Source: Deltaproteobacteria bacterium
Lineage (GTDB): Bacteria > Desulfobacterota > Desulfobacteria > Desulfobacterales > SURF-15
Length of the DNA: 51,672 bases
Assembly (NCBI GenBank): GCA_019309565.1
Contig: JAFDFZ010000021.1
Coordinates: forward strand, 1 to 51,672
Direction: 5' to 3'
Shown: one piece after another, positions 9,078 to 18,845 of the stretch
Layout: every line of letters starts with the position of its first letter
How positions within the stretch are numbered: position 1 is the stretch's first letter
Notes under the pieces: model-generated
Told to the model about the DNA's origin: nothing
Database searches by the model: none
What the model saw: only the letters and a program-made list of their open reading frames with translations
Translations under genes and position numbers: made by a program

Positions 9078-9773
9078 ATGGATTTTTTCATTGACGGTAT
9101 CTTGTCGGCACTGCTGCTCATAGGATCCTTAGATGCAGAGCTGATTTCGATCATCTGTGTTTCTTTGAAGGTAAGCTCATCTTCAACGCTGATTGCAAGC
9201 ATGTTGGGAGTGCCGGCGGGTTTTATCATCGCATTCAAGGAGTTTTTCGGAAAACGATTGCTTATCACCATACTCAACACCCTGCTGGCTCTGCCAACAG
9301 TGGTGGTGGGGCTTTTCGTTTATGCTTTCATCTCTCGAAGAGGTATTCTGGGCCCGCTTGATCTTCTTTACACGCAAACGGCAATGATCATAGGCCAGGT
9401 GATTCTGATCGTTCCCATCGTAACCACATTTACCATATCCGCTGTCAGTCGCATCGATGACCGCTACCGAAAGACCGCTCTTACCCTTGGTGCCGATTCG
9501 CTTCAGACCGCCTGGGTGATTGTTCGAGAGGTGCGCTACGGTCTCATGGCATCGATCATCCTCGCCTTCGGCAGGGTTATCGCCGAGGTGGGTATCAGCA
9601 TGATGCTCGGAGGAAACGCAAGAGGATTCACCCGAACCATGACCACCGCCATGGCCCTGGAATACGACAAGGGAGAGTTTGTGTTAAGCGTGGCCCTTGG
9701 AATCGTGCTTCTTTCCGTAAGCTTTGCCGTCAACTTAATATTCAACTATTTCCAGGGCAAAACCAGAGTGTGA
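9078..9773 (+). CDS. tupB: Tungstate ABC transporter permease TupB
   Basis: 231-residue inner-membrane permease with about five or six hydrophobic segments. The EAA-type coupling loop is visible as FGRVIAEVGISMMLGGNARGFTRTMTTA near residues 165-195. AGGAGG precedes the ATG by a few bases. The stop overlaps the tupC start (TGATG), giving translational coupling. Best fit is the TupB/WtpB-like family, given the tupA and tupC neighbours. Confidence 0.9.
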   Translation: MDFFIDGILSALLLIGSLDAELISIICVSLKVSSSSTLIASMLGVPAGFIIAFKEFFGKRLLITILNTLLALPTVVVGLFVYAFISRRGILGPLDLLYTQTAMIIGQVILIVPIVTTFTISAVSRIDDRYRKTALTLGADSLQTAWVIVREVRYGLMASIILAFGRVIAEVGISMMLGGNARGFTRTMTTAMALEYDKGEFVLSVALGIVLLSVSFAVNLIFNYFQGKTRV

Positions 9774-10783
9774 TGAAAACGCTATACGAGCTGAAAAATG
9801 TGATCAAGTCCTATGGCGGGAAGCCGGTTCTGAACTTAGACAGGCTTGAGCTTGAGAAGGGAAAAATCATCGGCCTGCTCGGACCCAACGGAGCCGGCAA
9901 GACTACCCTGCTTGAGATTCTTGCATTCCTTAGCACCCCTGATGCGGGTGAGATGTTTTTCGAAAATGAGCGTATTGATTTTAAAAGCAATAAAATCTTA
10001 GACCTGCGGCGCAAGGTTTGTCTTGTTCAGCAGCAACCCATACTCTTTACGTCAACGGTCTATAAGAACGTTGCCTTTCCCTTGAAGATTCGAAAGTTTC
10101 CCAAAGAAAAGCTTGAGGCTCAAGTGGATGAACTTTTAAAGCTCGTTGGAATGAAAGGCTTTACAGACGCCAAAGCTCATAGGTTATCTGGCGGTGAAAC
10201 CCAGCGGGTTGCCATTGCCCAGGCACTTGCATGTTTTCCCCAGGTGATACTTTTGGATGAGCCGACAGCCAATGTGGATGTTGAAAATCAAATTACCATC
10301 GAACGGATCATTCGGGATATCAATCAAAAAAGACAGATTTCTGTTATCTTTACCACCCACGACATGGTCCAGGCCTCCAGGCTGGCAAATGAAACCGTTT
10401 TCATGTTCGAAGGGAAAATCGCAAGCTCAACCCACGAGAATATTTTCAGTGGTTACGTGGAAACAGATCCGTCAGGAAAGAACATCTGCACTCTTGTAAA
10501 CGGCCTGAAACTGGCGATAAAGGCCAACAGACGCGGTCCGGTAAGGATTTCCATCGATCCGGCCGGCATCCGTATTCAACAGGCTGAAAATCCATCGTGC
10601 GAGAACAGCTTCAGAGGAAAGATTATCCAGATTATCGACGAGCGGAGCCGGATTCGGATCCTTGTCGATATTGGTTTGCCGTTAAGCGTTTTGCTTCCCA
10701 AAAAACTCTTTGCTCATCTTTCAATGAAAATAGGGGCCGAGATATGGATCTCCTGTCCTTATGAAAGTATCGAGGTGTTTTAA
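9773..10783 (+). CDS. tupC: Tungstate ABC transporter ATP-binding protein TupC
   Basis: ATPase powering tungstate uptake. Seen: Walker A GPNGAGKTTL near residue 38, signature LSGGETQRVAIAQAL near 140, Walker B VILLDEPTANVD near 160, switch histidine in TTHD near 200. About 100 residues follow the ATPase core and look like a TOBE-type regulatory domain. I start at the ATG at 9773, which overlaps the tupB stop; a GTG three bases earlier is also in frame. The stop is directly followed by the next gene's ATG. Confidence 0.9.
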   Translation: MKTLYELKNVIKSYGGKPVLNLDRLELEKGKIIGLLGPNGAGKTTLLEILAFLSTPDAGEMFFENERIDFKSNKILDLRRKVCLVQQQPILFTSTVYKNVAFPLKIRKFPKEKLEAQVDELLKLVGMKGFTDAKAHRLSGGETQRVAIAQALACFPQVILLDEPTANVDVENQITIERIIRDINQKRQISVIFTTHDMVQASRLANETVFMFEGKIASSTHENIFSGYVETDPSGKNICTLVNGLKLAIKANRRGPVRISIDPAGIRIQQAENPSCENSFRGKIIQIIDERSRIRILVDIGLPLSVLLPKKLFAHLSMKIGAEIWISCPYESIEVF

Positions 10784-11710
10784 ATGGAAGACAGGCCCTT
10801 TTTAAATACAAAGGAAGTCGCACAGTTTCTGGACGTAAATGAAAAAATGATATATGCATTGGTTTCGGACAAGGGGCTTCCGGCAACCAAGGTCACCGGC
10901 AAATGGCTATTTCCCCGGAGGCTTGTTGAGAGGTGGTTGGAAGGGCATATTACAAACTTCTCCGAATCCGCACCGGTTACACATTGCCAAAACGTGCTGA
11001 TTCTTGTTGGAAGCCACGACATCTTACTGGAACGGACCGTGGATCTGTTTAATCTGCTTTATCCGGAGTACATCACGGTTTTCGGCAATGTAGGCAGTTT
11101 AGGAGGGCTTAAGGCTCTTGGCCGGGGGTTATGCCATGGGGCGTTGTGCCATCTTATCCAAGAGAATGAAAAAGAATATAATTTTGATTCAGCCCGGCAG
11201 GAGCTCGGCGGCAAACTGCCTGCGGTAGTGAACTTTTGCAAAAGGCAGCAGGGGATAATCGTCGCAAAGGGAAATCCCAAGGGTATTGAGGGTGTTTCAG
11301 ACCTGGCTCGTTCTCAAGTTAAGCTTGCCAATAGGCCCAAAGGCACTGGAACCCGCCTGCTGCTGGACAGAGAGCTCGAAAAACTCGGGCTAAATGGCAT
11401 GGATATCGATGGTTATCAGAAGGAGTTCAGAAGCCACCTGGATGTAGCCATGGAAGTTTTGACAGGCAGGGCTGATGTTGCACCCGCCATCAAGTCTGCT
11501 GCCAGCCTGTTGGGGCTAGATTTCATTCCCTTGCGTTGGGAACGCTATGACCTGCTCATTGCCAAAGATCGCTTTTTTGAACAGGGGGTTCAGAATTTTT
11601 TGGGTCTCCTTTATGATCCTCGATTCCATGAACTGGCAGAAGATTTGGGCGGATACGATTTGAGTCTCAGCGGAAAAATGGTTTTCCCCCAACAGTCTAA
11701 TGTTTCCTGA
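10784..11710 (+). CDS. HTH/periplasmic-binding-like transcriptional regulator of the tup operon
   Basis: 308 residues in two parts. Residues 5-55 form an excisionase/MerR-type helix-turn-helix (LNTKEVAQFLDVNEKMIYALVSD ... KWLFPRRLVERWLE; split here). Residues ~65-300 form a cytoplasmic PBP-like sensor domain (PF12727-type) with GSHDILLE, GNVGSLGGLKAL, NRPKGTGTRLLLDRELE and ADVAPAIKSAA. Such proteins are linked to molybdate/tungstate transport or cofactor genes and probably sense the oxyanion or a cofactor. It starts on the base after the tupC stop with GAGGTG upstream, so it is cotranscribed and may autoregulate the operon. Ligand specificity is inference. Confidence 0.8.
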   Translation: MEDRPFLNTKEVAQFLDVNEKMIYALVSDKGLPATKVTGKWLFPRRLVERWLEGHITNFSESAPVTHCQNVLILVGSHDILLERTVDLFNLLYPEYITVFGNVGSLGGLKALGRGLCHGALCHLIQENEKEYNFDSARQELGGKLPAVVNFCKRQQGIIVAKGNPKGIEGVSDLARSQVKLANRPKGTGTRLLLDRELEKLGLNGMDIDGYQKEFRSHLDVAMEVLTGRADVAPAIKSAASLLGLDFIPLRWERYDLLIAKDRFFEQGVQNFLGLLYDPRFHELAEDLGGYDLSLSGKMVFPQQSNVS

Positions 11711-11719
11711 AGCTTCCTT

Positions 11720-12913
11720 ATGGATAGTTCCTTATCAAAATACAGGTGGTATATCCTTGCCCTGGCAGCCTTAACCCACAGCGTGGTGGTGGCTATCCCC
11801 ATGATGTCGATGCCGGTGCTCTTCGATGAGATATCCAGGGAGTTGGGGTTGGATCTGGTTCAGATCGGATGGATCTGGGGCATAGGATTTCTCACCGGTA
11901 TTTTCACAAGCCTCATCGGGGGTGCGCTTGGGGATAGATTCGGGACAAAACGAACGCTTATTGTGGGGTGTTTTCTGGCAGGGATCACCGGTGCGCTGCG
12001 TGGAATATCCGGCAACTTCATCACCCTGGCCGCAACGGCATTTATTTTCGGCCTTGTGCCTCCGGCGATTCCCATGAGTGTGCATAAAACCTGCGGTATT
12101 TGGTTTTCGGGCAGGCGGCTGGGACTGGCCAATGGTGTTGTATCCATGGGAATGGCCCTGGGATTTATGCTTGGCTCCCTGTTAAGCGCTACGGTGCTGT
12201 CGCCTATGCTGGGAGGATGGCGCCAGGTGCTTTTCCTGTATGGTGCGCTATCAATCATCATGGGTGTTTTCTGGTCCTTTACCCGATCCGCACCGCAGGA
12301 TGAGGGAACAAGCAGAGATCAGGAAACCGTCACGTTGAGCCGGGGGATCTCCTGTGTGGTACGGCTTCGGAACATGTGGCTGCTAGGGCTGGCAATGTTC
12401 GGGGTTGGGGGCTGTATCCAGGGGGCGCTTGGCTACCTTCCCCTTTATCTGCGCCGCATCGGATGGCCTGAAACCAGCGCAGACGGGGCTCTGGCTGCGT
12501 TTCATGCGGTAAGCATGATTGCCACCATCCCCATCGCCCTGCTTTCTGATAGATTAAAGTCACGAAAAGGCATTTTGATGGCGGCCACCATATTGATTTT
12601 TTCTGGTGTGGCCCTGCTGTCGATACCGGGGGGTGCGCTTGTTTGGGGGGCGGTTATTATCGCAGGTTTTGCCCGGGATGGGTTTATGGCGATTTTGATG
12701 ACACTGATCATCGAACTTAAAGAAGTAGGCACTCTGTATGCCGGTACAGCCATAGGGCTGGTACTGGTCTTTTCCCGATTCGGCAGCCTCATATCTCCAC
12801 CTCTCGGCAACAGCCTGGCCGGGATTCACCTGGCCCTCCCATTTGTCTTTTGGGCTTCTTTGGCCCTGGTGGGGTTGGTGGGGTTTTATTTTGTCAAAGA
12901 GAAGCATTCTTGA
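11720..12913 (+). CDS. MFS transporter, cyanate/nitrate-permease-like
   Basis: 397-residue 12-helix major facilitator protein. The loop between helices 2 and 3 carries the MFS motif GGALGDRFGTKRTL, and a repeat-like motif LLSDRLKSRKGI follows helix 8. A cytoplasmic loop sits around residues 190-210. The closest feel is the CynX/NimT/NarK-type anion permeases, but the substrate cannot be told from sequence. It follows the regulator by 9 bp with only a weak ribosome-binding sequence, so it probably belongs to the tup operon. It may move a related anion or metabolite. Confidence 0.75.
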   Translation: MDSSLSKYRWYILALAALTHSVVVAIPMMSMPVLFDEISRELGLDLVQIGWIWGIGFLTGIFTSLIGGALGDRFGTKRTLIVGCFLAGITGALRGISGNFITLAATAFIFGLVPPAIPMSVHKTCGIWFSGRRLGLANGVVSMGMALGFMLGSLLSATVLSPMLGGWRQVLFLYGALSIIMGVFWSFTRSAPQDEGTSRDQETVTLSRGISCVVRLRNMWLLGLAMFGVGGCIQGALGYLPLYLRRIGWPETSADGALAAFHAVSMIATIPIALLSDRLKSRKGILMAATILIFSGVALLSIPGGALVWGAVIIAGFARDGFMAILMTLIIELKEVGTLYAGTAIGLVLVFSRFGSLISPPLGNSLAGIHLALPFVFWASLALVGLVGFYFVKEKHS

Positions 12914-12956
12914 AAAGCAATTCTCGGTGTAAACCAGGCCACAAGACCGAATGGTT

Positions 12957-13255
12957 GCATTTTTCACACCTTATTTTACCGTATAATGGTAAATGCGGCT
13001 TAAGTCGAATAAAATTTTTAAAGGCAAAATAATTATACCGAAACGCTTAGGCAGCAGCCAATCGGAAACATCGAGCTTAAGGCACAGGGGCAGAGGCGCT
13101 AAGCGAACTAAGATCTTGATCCCCCTGGTTTAATCGCTTTGTTAACACTGATTGTGCCGTCATGGAAGGGGGGAAAGTGTATTTTGCCTTTAAAAATTTC
13201 ATTCGACGCCGGCAAACGGGGCTTTTCGAAAGGTTAGGGTGTGAAATTTGAATGC
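12957..13255. repeat. Nested palindromic element, copy A (full length)
   Basis: About 299 bp between the MFS gene and S1. Outer termini are GCATTTTTCACACCT at the left and AGGGTGTGAAATTTGAATGC at the right. An inner inverted pair lies at 13004-13030 and 13181-13207 (26 of 27 positions match: GTCGAATaAAATTTTTAAAGG...). The core is 150 bp (13031-13180). The core is related to that of copy C (37135-37284) but in the opposite orientation, while the outer arms have the same orientation. No coding frame is evident in the core. It may be a MITE-like non-autonomous element; no transposase of a matching type is in the window. Confidence 0.85.
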
Positions 13256-13357
13256 AGTGATTGACTCTTCCACGTATTTCGATTAAAGAACCGGTTTTGC
13301 CGATTTCGAAAATTTTTTTTTCGATATATTTACTTCAAACACAGGAGAAACTTAACA

Positions 13358-14854
13358 ATGTCGGAAAATTTGGAGAATAACCAACACCAAAACCCTGAAA
13401 CCACTGAAACCCAAGATGACTCCGAAAGCTTTGCCGAACTGCTTGAATCCTATGAGGCGGGCATGCGCGAAGATTTGAATGTTGGTGACAGGATTCGGGG
13501 GAAAATCATTGCCATGGACGCCACCAGCGTTTTTATCGATACCGGTACCAAGATCGATGGGGTGGCACATAAAGAAGAGCTCTTGGATGAAAACGGGCGG
13601 TTCCCCTATTCACCGGGGGATCAAGTGGAACTGTATGTTGTTGCCATAAATGAAAGAGAAATCCGCCTTTCACGGGCCATCTCAGGGATCGGTGGTTTGA
13701 GCATGCTCAGAGAGGCGTTTCAGAGCCAAATTCCGGTTGAGGGCAAGGTTAGGGCTATTGTCAAAGGCGGTTTTCAGGTGGAAGTACTCAGGAGAAGTGC
13801 ATTCTGTCCTATGGGTCAAATGGATATTAAATACATCGAAACCCCTGAAGATTATGTTGGCAATACCTACCAGTTTCTTATCAAGCAGTTTGAAGAAAAC
13901 GGCCGAAACATTGTTCTTTCCAGGAGAGAAAAACTGGAAGCAGAACAGAAAGAAGCCCAAGAGGCGTTTCTGAAAGAACTTACCGTTGGTGCCATAGTTG
14001 AAGGCCGGGTCACACGGCTGATGCGCTATGGTGCGTTTGTTGAGCTGATCGCTGGCCTTGAAGGCATGGTACACATCTCAGAGCTAAGCTGGTCAAGGCT
14101 CCTTAAGCCGCAGGAAGCTGTTAAAATAGGAGACACCGTTCGGGCCAGGGTGTTGAGCATCGAGGGAGGGCAAAAAGAAGGGGTGACCAAAATCGCCCTT
14201 TCTGTTAAACAGGTAAGCGAAGATCCCTGGAATACGGTGGCAGATACCATCCGTTCCGGAGATAGGCTCAAGGGAAGAGTAACACGGTGCACGGGCTTCG
14301 GGGCGTTTGTCGAGGTTTTGCCGGGTATCGAAGGGCTTGTACATATCAGCGAGATGAGCTACGTTAAGCGGGTTAATAAACCGCAAGACCTGGTCAGTCC
14401 TGGAGATACGGTGTGGGTGGTGGTGAAAGAAGTTGATGCTGCCAGCCGAAGAATCTCTTTGAGTATCAAGGACGCAGAAGGAGACCCCTGGCAGGATATT
14501 GATGAAAAGTACTCGGTGGGTCAGGTTGTGAACGGTACGTTTGAAAACAAGGAAGCGTTCGGGTACTTTATAACCTTGGAACCCGGAATCACCGGGCTTT
14601 TGCCAAAGTCTAAAGTTACACGCACCTCAAACACCGGTAGTCTTGAGAAATTAAAGCAGGGAGATCCCATCTCAGTGATTATCGATGAGATTCACCGGGA
14701 GTCCCGCAGGATTTCCCTGGGGCTCTCAGATGCCGTGGAAGAGGAAAACTGGAGGTCCTTTGCGGCAGATTCCGGAAAATCCCTGGGGTCTCTGGGAGAG
14801 CAGCTTCAAAAGGCATTACAAAAAAAAGAAAGGCAGTTGGCATCAAAGAAGTGA
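13358..14854 (+). CDS. rpsA: 30S ribosomal protein S1 (five S1 motifs)
   Basis: 498-residue RNA-binding protein that helps the ribosome bind mRNA. Five S1 motifs are visible at about residues 40-108, 127-195, 209-284, 300-372 and 387-456, the third and fourth being canonical ([24 protein letters not shown] and [24 protein letters not shown]; split here). The acidic, glutamine/asparagine-rich N-terminus (residues 1-25) is unstructured. AGGAG precedes the ATG. E. coli S1 has six motifs and 557 residues; shorter forms occur in other phyla. It could also be an S1-like paralogue rather than the main ribosomal S1. Confidence 0.8.
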   Translation: MSENLENNQHQNPETTETQDDSESFAELLESYEAGMREDLNVGDRIRGKIIAMDATSVFIDTGTKIDGVAHKEELLDENGRFPYSPGDQVELYVVAINEREIRLSRAISGIGGLSMLREAFQSQIPVEGKVRAIVKGGFQVEVLRRSAFCPMGQMDIKYIETPEDYVGNTYQFLIKQFEENGRNIVLSRREKLEAEQKEAQEAFLKELTVGAIVEGRVTRLMRYGAFVELIAGLEGMVHISELSWSRLLKPQEAVKIGDTVRARVLSIEGGQKEGVTKIALSVKQVSEDPWNTVADTIRSGDRLKGRVTRCTGFGAFVEVLPGIEGLVHISEMSYVKRVNKPQDLVSPGDTVWVVVKEVDAASRRISLSIKDAEGDPWQDIDEKYSVGQVVNGTFENKEAFGYFITLEPGITGLLPKSKVTRTSNTGSLEKLKQGDPISVIIDEIHRESRRISLGLSDAVEEENWRSFAADSGKSLGSLGEQLQKALQKKERQLASKK

Positions 14855-14856
14855 AG

Positions 14857-14895
14857 GTTTTATTCGACGCCGTCATACAAGGTTTTTCAAACGAT
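14857..14895 (+). repeat. Fragment of the nested palindromic element (right arm)
   Basis: TTTTATTCGACGCCGTCATACAAGG, read from about 14857, resembles the right arm of copies A and C from the inner inverted-repeat end (ATTCGAC) into the outer arm (CCGTCATTATAATGC in C). It sits just after the S1 stop codon. No left end is visible, so this is a solo end or chance-preserved piece. Confidence 0.45.
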
Positions 14896-14916
14896 CAGGG
14901 GATAATGAAACTTGAG

Positions 14917-15933
14917 TTATTGTTCTGTGAAGCTTTCGGTGATGGGAAAATGGCAGGATACCATATGATCCTTATGAAATGGCGAAAGGGCTGGGAGGGA
15001 GGTTTTACATAACGACTCCGCTTTCCAGCAGCGGCTCCGAAACCGGCAGCCAGAGGGCGGATTTACCGGACTTGGCACTTCACCTTTAAGAAGAATTCGC
15101 CGTTTTTTGGATCTGTTAAGGGTGATTTTTGGTTCAGCAGACAGCAGAGCTCTCGTGTAGGGATGGGCGGGGCGGTCGTAGATATCGTCCGTGTTTCCGA
15201 TCTCTGCAATTTTTCCTAGATACATGACCGCCACACGATCTGAGATATGATGCACTATGGACAGGTCATGAGCGATGAAGATATAGGCAACTGCAAGTTT
15301 TCGCTTGAGTTCCTCAAGCAAATTTACTACCTGTGCTTGAACGGAAACATCAAGCGCTGAGACCGGCTCGTCTAATATCAAAACATCAGGTTTTAAGGCA
15401 AGCGCCCGGGCGATCCCGATTCGCTGAAGTTGACCACCGGAAAACTCATGCGGATATCTGGAGGCGTATTCCGGCCTGAGTCCCACCTGTTTAAGCAGCT
15501 CCCCGACACGAGAGGGCCAGTGTTCTTTTGGCAGAAGGCCTCGGTGAATCAGAAAAGGTTCCGTTAAAATTTGATTGATGGTCATCCGTGGGTTCAAGGC
15601 TGCATAAGGGTCTTGAAAAACTACCTGAATGCGCCGTCGAACCTCCTTCAAACGCAGGCCTTTTAAACTGAGGAGATCTTGTCCGTCAAATTCAGCTATT
15701 CCCCCATCGGCTTCTTCCAAAAGCAACAGGGTTCGAGCCACTGTTGATTTGCCGCAACCGGATTCCCCAACAATCCCCAGAGTTTCTCCTCTGTACAGAT
15801 CGAAGCTCACCCCATCAACCGCACGCACAACGCCCTTATGCCGCTGGAACAGGCCTCCGCCCAGCGGAAAGTGCTTAACGAGATCAATCACCCTCAGAAT
15901 CGGGTTCTTCGGTGGTTTAGACTCTTGGTTCAT
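14917..15933 (-). CDS. oppF: Peptide ABC transporter ATP-binding protein OppF
   Basis: 338-residue ATPase of an oligopeptide/dipeptide importer. Seen: Walker A GESGCGKSTVAR near residue 58, signature FSGGQLQRIGIARAL near 163, Walker B VLILDEPVSALD near 183, and the C-terminal oligopeptide-transporter motif (NPPSGCRFRSRCWKAE) with cysteines that in relatives bind an iron-sulfur cluster. A longer frame from 16026 only reads through the oppD 3' end; the ATG at 15931-15933, four bases after oppD ends, gives the family N-terminus. Last gene of the opp operon. Confidence 0.9.
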   Translation of the reverse strand: MNQESKPPKNPILRVIDLVKHFPLGGGLFQRHKGVVRAVDGVSFDLYRGETLGIVGESGCGKSTVARTLLLLEEADGGIAEFDGQDLLSLKGLRLKEVRRRIQVVFQDPYAALNPRMTINQILTEPFLIHRGLLPKEHWPSRVGELLKQVGLRPEYASRYPHEFSGGQLQRIGIARALALKPDVLILDEPVSALDVSVQAQVVNLLEELKRKLAVAYIFIAHDLSIVHHISDRVAVMYLGKIAEIGNTDDIYDRPAHPYTRALLSAEPKITLNRSKKRRILLKGEVPSPVNPPSGCRFRSRCWKAESLCKTSLPALSPFHKDHMVSCHFPITESFTEQ

Positions 15934-15937
15934 TGTC

Positions 15938-16912
15938 TTAACATTGCAGGCGGTGGCACTCAACGCAATGGCCAGGGCCGACTTTAAGGGTTTGTGGAAC
16001 CACCTCACCACAGGTTTCATCCGCATGCCGGCATCTTGGATGAAAGGCGCATCCAGGCGGTATGTGCGCGAGATTTGGTGGGGAGCCGAAAATGGGTTGA
16101 AGCGGCTCTCCTCTTTTCTGGGCCTGCGGCATGGAATTAAGCAGCCCCAGGGTGTATGGATGTGATGGATTGTTTAACACATCTTCTATTGAACCTGTTT
16201 CTACAATTCTTCCCGCATACATGACAGCGACACGGTCGGCTGTTTCCGCCACAACCCCTAGATCGTGGGTGATGAGAACGAGCGCCATTCCCGTTTCATT
16301 CCTTAGCTCATATAACAGGTCCATTATCTGGGCCTGTATGGTGACATCCAGGGCTGTGGTCGGTTCATCTGCGATCAGCAAATCGGGTTTTAGTGCGATT
16401 GCCATGGCAATCATTACCCTCTGGCGCATGCCGCCCGAAAATTGGTGCGGGTAATCGTTAATTCTGTGATCCGCTTCGGGAATACCGACCCATTTGAGCA
16501 GTTCGACGGCCCGCTGTTTTGCCTCGGATTTGTCCATCCGGCGGTGGATGCGAAACACCTCGGAAATTTGCCACCCGACAGAGAAGACAGGATTCAACGA
16601 TGCCAGCGCATCCTGGAAAATGATGGCGATCCTCTCGCCCGAAACCTCCCGCCACTGCTTTATGGGCATGTTCAAAAGATCATTTCCCTCAAAATTTAAT
16701 GCCTTTGCCGTCACCACCGCCGGAGGCCTGGGCAGCAGTCTCATGACCGCCTGGAAAGTCACCGTTTTACCCGAGCCGCTCTCACCGAGGATGGCAAGGG
16801 TTTCTTCCCTTCCAACGGTAAAACTTACTCCGTTTACGGCGTTGACGATTTCCCGCGAAGACCAGAATCTGACTTTTAAATCGGCAACTTCAAGCAGTGA
16901 GCGATTGTCCAT
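15938..16912 (-). CDS. oppD: Peptide ABC transporter ATP-binding protein OppD
   Basis: 324-residue ATPase partner of OppF. Seen: Walker [13 protein letters not shown] near residue 42, signature [15 protein letters not shown] near 157, Walker [13 protein letters not shown] near 178, and the C-terminal cysteine motif [17 protein letters not shown]. Its ATG follows the oppC stop directly, so the two are cotranslated. Confidence 0.92.
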   Translation of the reverse strand: MDNRSLLEVADLKVRFWSSREIVNAVNGVSFTVGREETLAILGESGSGKTVTFQAVMRLLPRPPAVVTAKALNFEGNDLLNMPIKQWREVSGERIAIIFQDALASLNPVFSVGWQISEVFRIHRRMDKSEAKQRAVELLKWVGIPEADHRINDYPHQFSGGMRQRVMIAMAIALKPDLLIADEPTTALDVTIQAQIMDLLYELRNETGMALVLITHDLGVVAETADRVAVMYAGRIVETGSIEDVLNNPSHPYTLGLLNSMPQAQKRGEPLQPIFGSPPNLAHIPPGCAFHPRCRHADETCGEVVPQTLKVGPGHCVECHRLQC

Positions 16913-17836
16913 TTATCTATTTCTAATTACTTCAAAACGCCAGCGTTGAACCGGGTCAGACACCATACGCAACCAGTTGGACAGGATATTGGCCGACAGA
17001 GTGGACAGCATGATCATTAAACCGGGGAAAAAGGAAAGCCACCATGCCACGGTCAAATAATTACGCCCCTGGGCCACCATCAACCCCCAGGTGATGCTGG
17101 GTGGTTGGATTCCGATCCCAAGAAAACTCAAGCCGGACTCGGCCAGCATAACAAAAGCGAAATCAACGGTCAGTATCGTCATAATGGTCGGCGCCACCAC
17201 CGGTGCAATATGACGAAGTAGAATGCGGGTTCTGCTGCTTCCAAGAACCCTGGCCGCATCTACAAACAACCGCTCCCGTATTTCCAACACCTCGGCCCTG
17301 GCGACCCGAATGTAAACCGGCAGACGTGTGATTGCCAGCACGATGATCAAATTATATACTCTCGGCTCAAGGATATACAACACGATAACAGCAAGCAGCA
17401 GCGAGGGGAAGCTTTGTAGTACATCCGAAAATCGCATGATGATCACCCCTGGCAACCGCCCGAAATAACCGGCAAATAATCCCAGCACCCCCCCCAGCAG
17501 CATCGAGAGAACAGCCGCACACAAAGCAATGGCCAGGGTATTGCGGGTGGCGACAATCAGCCGAGCCACCATGCTTCTGCCCAGTGAGTCGGTACCCAGG
17601 ACTGTAAGCAGGCCTTTTTCAAGGGAACCGGGAGGGGTGTTGCGGGCTCGAAGATTGAGCTTGATGGCCGCGTCTCCCAGCAATTCAGGGCCGATAATAG
17701 CCGAAATGAACAAAAGCAACAACCAGCACACGGATAAGAATGCAAACGGATCACGAAGCAGGAATCGCAAGAAATAGCCCCTTCGCTCCGTAAAGACCGG
17801 CTCTGCATCGATTTGTTCGGTATCTAATGCCTCCAT
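16913..17836 (-). CDS. oppC: Peptide ABC transporter permease OppC
   Basis: 307-residue inner-membrane permease with an N-terminal cytoplasmic stretch, one anchor helix (residues ~33-52), then five helices of the BPD_transp_1 domain. The coupling loop is ARVLGSSRTRILLRHIAPV near residues 200-220, and LAESGLSFLGIGIQPPSITWG is the typical OppC region (split across two lines of the fold). It lies 3 bp after oppB and abuts oppD. Confidence 0.92.
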   Translation of the reverse strand: MEALDTEQIDAEPVFTERRGYFLRFLLRDPFAFLSVCWLLLLFISAIIGPELLGDAAIKLNLRARNTPPGSLEKGLLTVLGTDSLGRSMVARLIVATRNTLAIALCAAVLSMLLGGVLGLFAGYFGRLPGVIIMRFSDVLQSFPSLLLAVIVLYILEPRVYNLIIVLAITRLPVYIRVARAEVLEIRERLFVDAARVLGSSRTRILLRHIAPVVAPTIMTILTVDFAFVMLAESGLSFLGIGIQPPSITWGLMVAQGRNYLTVAWWLSFFPGLMIMLSTLSANILSNWLRMVSDPVQRWRFEVIRNR

Positions 17837-17839
17837 GGG

Positions 17840-18757
17840 TTACCTGTGACGAATCCGTGGGTCCAATATGGCGTAAATGACATCGATGGCGATGTTCATA
17901 ACAAAAATGGCGCTGGCTGTGATGACCACCGCGGCCTGGACGATCGCAAAATCCCGTTGTATGATTGCATCTATCATCAATTTTCCGACCCCCGGCCAGC
18001 CGAATACGGTCTCCACGATAACAGCGCCGTTGACGAATCCTACCGCCTGATCCCCGGCTACGGTAAGAATGGACAGGCTTGCATTACGAAGCGCATGAAC
18101 GAACAGGATCGATCTCTCACCCACCCCTTTCGCCCGGGCTGTCCGGATATAGGGTGAGGCCAGTGCAGAGATCATGGCCGCCCGAACCACTTGAGTGATC
18201 AAACCCGTTGGTCGCAATATCAGAACGGTTATGGGTAAAATCCAGAAGTTGAATCCTCCGGTTCCTGATGTGGGCAATAATCTGAATCGAACCGCGAAAA
18301 GCAAAATCAACGTGATGGCAACCCAGAAATCCGGTGCACTTGCGCCGCCCAGTGATAAGACGCTGCCAATTCGATCAAATACTCCACCAGGTCTAAATGC
18401 GGCACGGGCGCCAATGACAATTGCCAGAAAAACGGCTATTGTCATCGTCACGACTGCCAGCTTCAAGGTTGTGGGCATCGCCTCGAGCACGATGGTCAGC
18501 GCAGGGCGATCCTGGCGAAGCGAATTTCCCAGATCAAGCTTAAGCAGTTGTATGGTAAATCGGCCGAACTGTACAATTATCGGATCATTGAAGCCGTGCC
18601 GCTCGGCGAACTCTTTGCGTACCTCAAGCGATGCGTCTACAGGCAGATAAAGGTCGGCAGGATTACCGGTAAGACGAACCGTGAAGAATACAAGCACAAT
18701 CAGCCCTATAAGGGAAATGAAACTTTGAAGTATTCGTGTCCCCAGGTACTTTCTCAA
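17840..18757 (-). CDS. oppB: Peptide ABC transporter permease OppB
   Basis: 305-residue permease beginning with the classic OppB N-terminus (MRKYLGTRILQSFISLIG) and ending with MNIAIDVIYAILDPRIRHR. The EAA loop TARAKGVGERSILFVHALRN lies near residues 205-225. Pairs with OppC to form the pore. A strong hairpin separates it from oppA upstream. Confidence 0.92.
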   Translation of the reverse strand: MRKYLGTRILQSFISLIGLIVLVFFTVRLTGNPADLYLPVDASLEVRKEFAERHGFNDPIIVQFGRFTIQLLKLDLGNSLRQDRPALTIVLEAMPTTLKLAVVTMTIAVFLAIVIGARAAFRPGGVFDRIGSVLSLGGASAPDFWVAITLILLFAVRFRLLPTSGTGGFNFWILPITVLILRPTGLITQVVRAAMISALASPYIRTARAKGVGERSILFVHALRNASLSILTVAGDQAVGFVNGAVIVETVFGWPGVGKLMIDAIIQRDFAIVQAAVVITASAIFVMNIAIDVIYAILDPRIRHR

Positions 18758-18774
18758 AATTGAATCCTTGGAAG

Positions 18775-18820
18775 TGTTTTTGCCGACCCGAACCTCATTT
18801 TCTACGGGCCGGCAAAAACA
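18775..18820 (-). promoter_or_regulatory. Intercistronic hairpin between oppA and oppB
   Basis: The arms at 18775-18790 and 18805-18820 (TGTTTTTGCCGaCCCG and complement) pair over 16 bp with one mismatch around a 14-base loop. It lies just after the oppA stop. In binding-protein operons such a structure usually protects the upstream mRNA or lets only part of transcription proceed, giving more binding protein than permease. The role is inferred from position. Read as a terminator, the descending arm ends in the A/T-rich tract. Confidence 0.75.
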
Positions 18821-18845
18821 TGTGTCGATATCCGTATAAGCTCAG

